Assembly: GCA_016296045.1 (NCBI GenBank)
Contig: JAEDKB010000111.1
Span: forward strand, 1 to 5,779
Direction: 5' to 3'
Length of the DNA: 5,779 nt
Origin: Oscillospiraceae bacterium
GTDB lineage: Bacteria > Bacillota > Clostridia > Oscillospirales > Oscillospiraceae
The notes under the pieces are model-generated. The model saw only the letters and a program-made list of their open reading frames with translations, was not told the origin of the DNA and ran no database searches. Below, in pieces: positions 5,017-5,779 of the stretch. Made by a program: the position numbers and the translations under genes. Every line of letters begins with the position of its first letter. Position 1 is the stretch's first letter.

Positions 5017-5046
5017 ATATTCCGTAAAACAGCGAGAAAAGCCTGT
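5017..5046 (-). promoter_or_regulatory. candidate sigma-H promoter of spo0A
   Basis: Minus-strand ACAGGCTTT (5046-5038) matches RNAGGAWWW at eight of nine positions. Twelve bases later ACGGAATAT (5025-5017) fully matches RNNGAATWW. spo0A has a sigma-H promoter in Bacillus, so the site makes biological sense. The mismatch is in the important AGGA core. The leader would be about 190 nt, long, and would contain the tandem 0A boxes. Confidence 0.4.
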
Positions 5047-5082
5047 TTTGTCCGGCTCTCGAAGAATAAAAAATTTCTCTCG

Positions 5083-5131
5083 AAAAAGCAGCGGCGTGTC
5101 GAAAAATCTGTTTTCGACACGCCGCTTTTTT
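5083..5131. terminator. bidirectional terminator after mscL
   Basis: Perfect 15-bp stem: GCGGCGTGTCGAAAA (5091-5105) with TTTTCGACACGCCGC (5111-5125), loop ATCTG. Six Ts follow on the plus strand (5126-5131). On the minus strand the complement of AAAAA (5083-5087) gives a U-run just after the stem. It lies about 50 nt beyond the mscL stop and insulates spo0A from mscL transcription. Each arm also contains a perfect 0A core (TGTCGAA 5097-5103, TTCGACA 5113-5119). Confidence 0.9.
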
Positions 5132-5173
5132 GCAAAAAAGCGATTCTATTGATTTCTGATATTAGGATCCGGA

Positions 5174-5638
5174 TTACTTCTGCTTCAGCAGGTCGCGGAT
5201 CTCCGTCAGCAGCTTTTCCTCGTTGGAGGGTTCGGGATCGGGTTCCGGAGCCGGTTCTTCTTTCTTCTTTTTGTTGAGACTGCGGAGCTTGTTCATGCCC
5301 TTAATCATCAGGAAAATGACGATGGCAAGGATGAAGAAGGAGATCAGCGAGGAGATAAAATCGCCAAACTTCAGATAGTTGACAATGACTTCGCCGGTTT
5401 CGGGGTCGATTTTATCGCCGAACAGGGACGGCAAAGCAATCTTCCAAGCGGAGAAATCAATGCTGCCGGTAAAGATGGAGATGATCGGCATGATGACATT
5501 GTTCGTGAAAGCATTGACCAGATCCTTGAATACACCGCCGATGAGAACGCCGACTGCCATGTCGAACAGGTTGCCTTGCAGAGCGAACTCCTTAAATTCT
5601 TTGATGATCCCACACTTTTTCTTTTCTTTTTTTGCCAT
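5174..5638 (-). CDS. mscL: large-conductance mechanosensitive channel
   Basis: Forms a homopentameric inner-membrane channel that opens under tension to release solutes during hypo-osmotic shock. At 154 residues it is in the family range. After a lysine-rich extension (1-9) comes the amphipathic N-helix IIKEFKEFALQGN (11-23). Then TM1 (about 24-48) with DMAVGVLIGGVF (26-37), where V31 aligns with the E. coli gate residue V23. The extracellular loop (about 58-92) is followed by TM2 (about 93-114) and a basic cluster (KKKK 123-126). An acidic proline linker (EPAPEPDPEPS, 128-138) leads to the C-terminal bundle helix (EEKLLTEIRDLLKQ). K38 stands where E. coli has G30. AAGGAGG (5646-5652) is seven bases from the ATG. 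Single gene with its own terminator. The leader has a small GC hairpin (5675-5688); no confident promoter was seen. Confidence 0.97.
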   Translation of the reverse strand: MAKKEKKKCGIIKEFKEFALQGNLFDMAVGVLIGGVFKDLVNAFTNNVIMPIISIFTGSIDFSAWKIALPSLFGDKIDPETGEVIVNYLKFGDFISSLISFFILAIVIFLMIKGMNKLRSLNKKKKEEPAPEPDPEPSNEEKLLTEIRDLLKQK

Positions 5639-5779
5639 GGAAGGTCCTCCTTGTATTGATAATGTGATATGTATGCCCCTCCGGGGGCTGAACTACAGGG
5701 GAAGGTAAGATGCGAAAATGCTGCTGAAAAATACGGCTTTGCTTTGAGCGCGGTTACAGCTCTTTTTTCTCAATGATCT

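Larger units (their letters stand above)
4818..5173. other. spo0A-mscL intergenic region (356 nt), no gene
   Basis: AT-rich non-coding region holding, from mscL towards spo0A, the mscL terminator, two 0A-like boxes with one mismatch (TCTCGAA at 5078-5084 and 5057-5063, 21 bp apart), a sigma-H-like promoter, tandem 0A boxes and a sigma-A-like promoter. An inverted repeat AAAACAG (5026-5032) / CTGTTTT (5043-5049) overlaps the sigma-H-like site. Reading frames here (4947-5135 minus, 4972-5277 plus) cross the terminator or mscL and look non-genic. Confidence 0.7.

Noticed and set aside
4947..5135. Minus-strand 62-codon frame between spo0A and mscL
   Set aside because: It would start with TTG inside the mscL terminator, has no ribosome site and covers the spo0A promoter region.
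5754..5779. Possible last seven codons (IIEKKEL) of a minus-strand gene entering from the right edge
   Set aside because: Too short to support; any frame gives such a tail and no terminator follows it.

Overview
The window looks like chromosome of a spore-forming-lineage Firmicute (class Clostridia, probably an Oscillospirales/Ruminococcaceae-type gut bacterium). The main evidence is an unmistakable spo0A gene, since Spo0A occurs only in the endospore-forming Firmicutes lineage. Strong AGGAGG ribosome sites, TTG starts, a clostridial-type phosphatidylserine decarboxylase and a dispersed GTCATTCTGAG-type palindrome agree with this. The genus is inference.

Layout. 1-161: 3' flank with a REP-like palindrome (38-116). 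162-2466, minus strand: a tightly packed four-gene operon reading TetR-family regulator > DUF308/HdeD-like six-helix membrane protein > phosphatidylserine decarboxylase (psd) > small cysteine-rich zinc-ribbon-like protein. The junctions are TTGA overlap, 3-nt gap and ATGA overlap. A good sigma-A promoter (2496-2524) lies in front of the TetR gene. Its -35 box sits in a 13-bp palindrome that could be the TetR operator. 2587-3754, plus strand and divergent: an intact three-gene phage-type lysis cassette (membrane-anchored coiled-coil protein, two-helix holin-like protein, zinc amidase with an extra C-terminal domain), all joined by ATGA overlaps and with no other phage gene in view.

3755-4040 is a non-coding block. 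It holds four consecutive hairpins (3760-3910), then a consensus extended -10 promoter, then a strong bidirectional terminator 4 nt or so beyond the spo0A stop. Promoter plus terminator could delimit a small RNA of about 115 nt. 4041-4817, minus: spo0A, whose DNA-binding domain is canonical but whose receiver domain has lost the acidic pair and the switch Thr/Ser. 4818-5173: the spo0A control region, with tandem 0A boxes, a sigma-A-like and a sigma-H-like promoter, and the mscL terminator. 5174-5638, minus: mscL. 5639-5779: mscL leader, no gene supported.

How it may fit together. The minus operon is a membrane-lipid unit (phosphatidylethanolamine synthesis) under a probably autoregulated TetR repressor. 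The most unusual idea is that the lysis cassette is domesticated and under Spo0A control: it converges on spo0A, and a perfect 7-bp 0A core lies 24 bp before its first start codon. That link is a hypothesis resting on one short site and on gene order.
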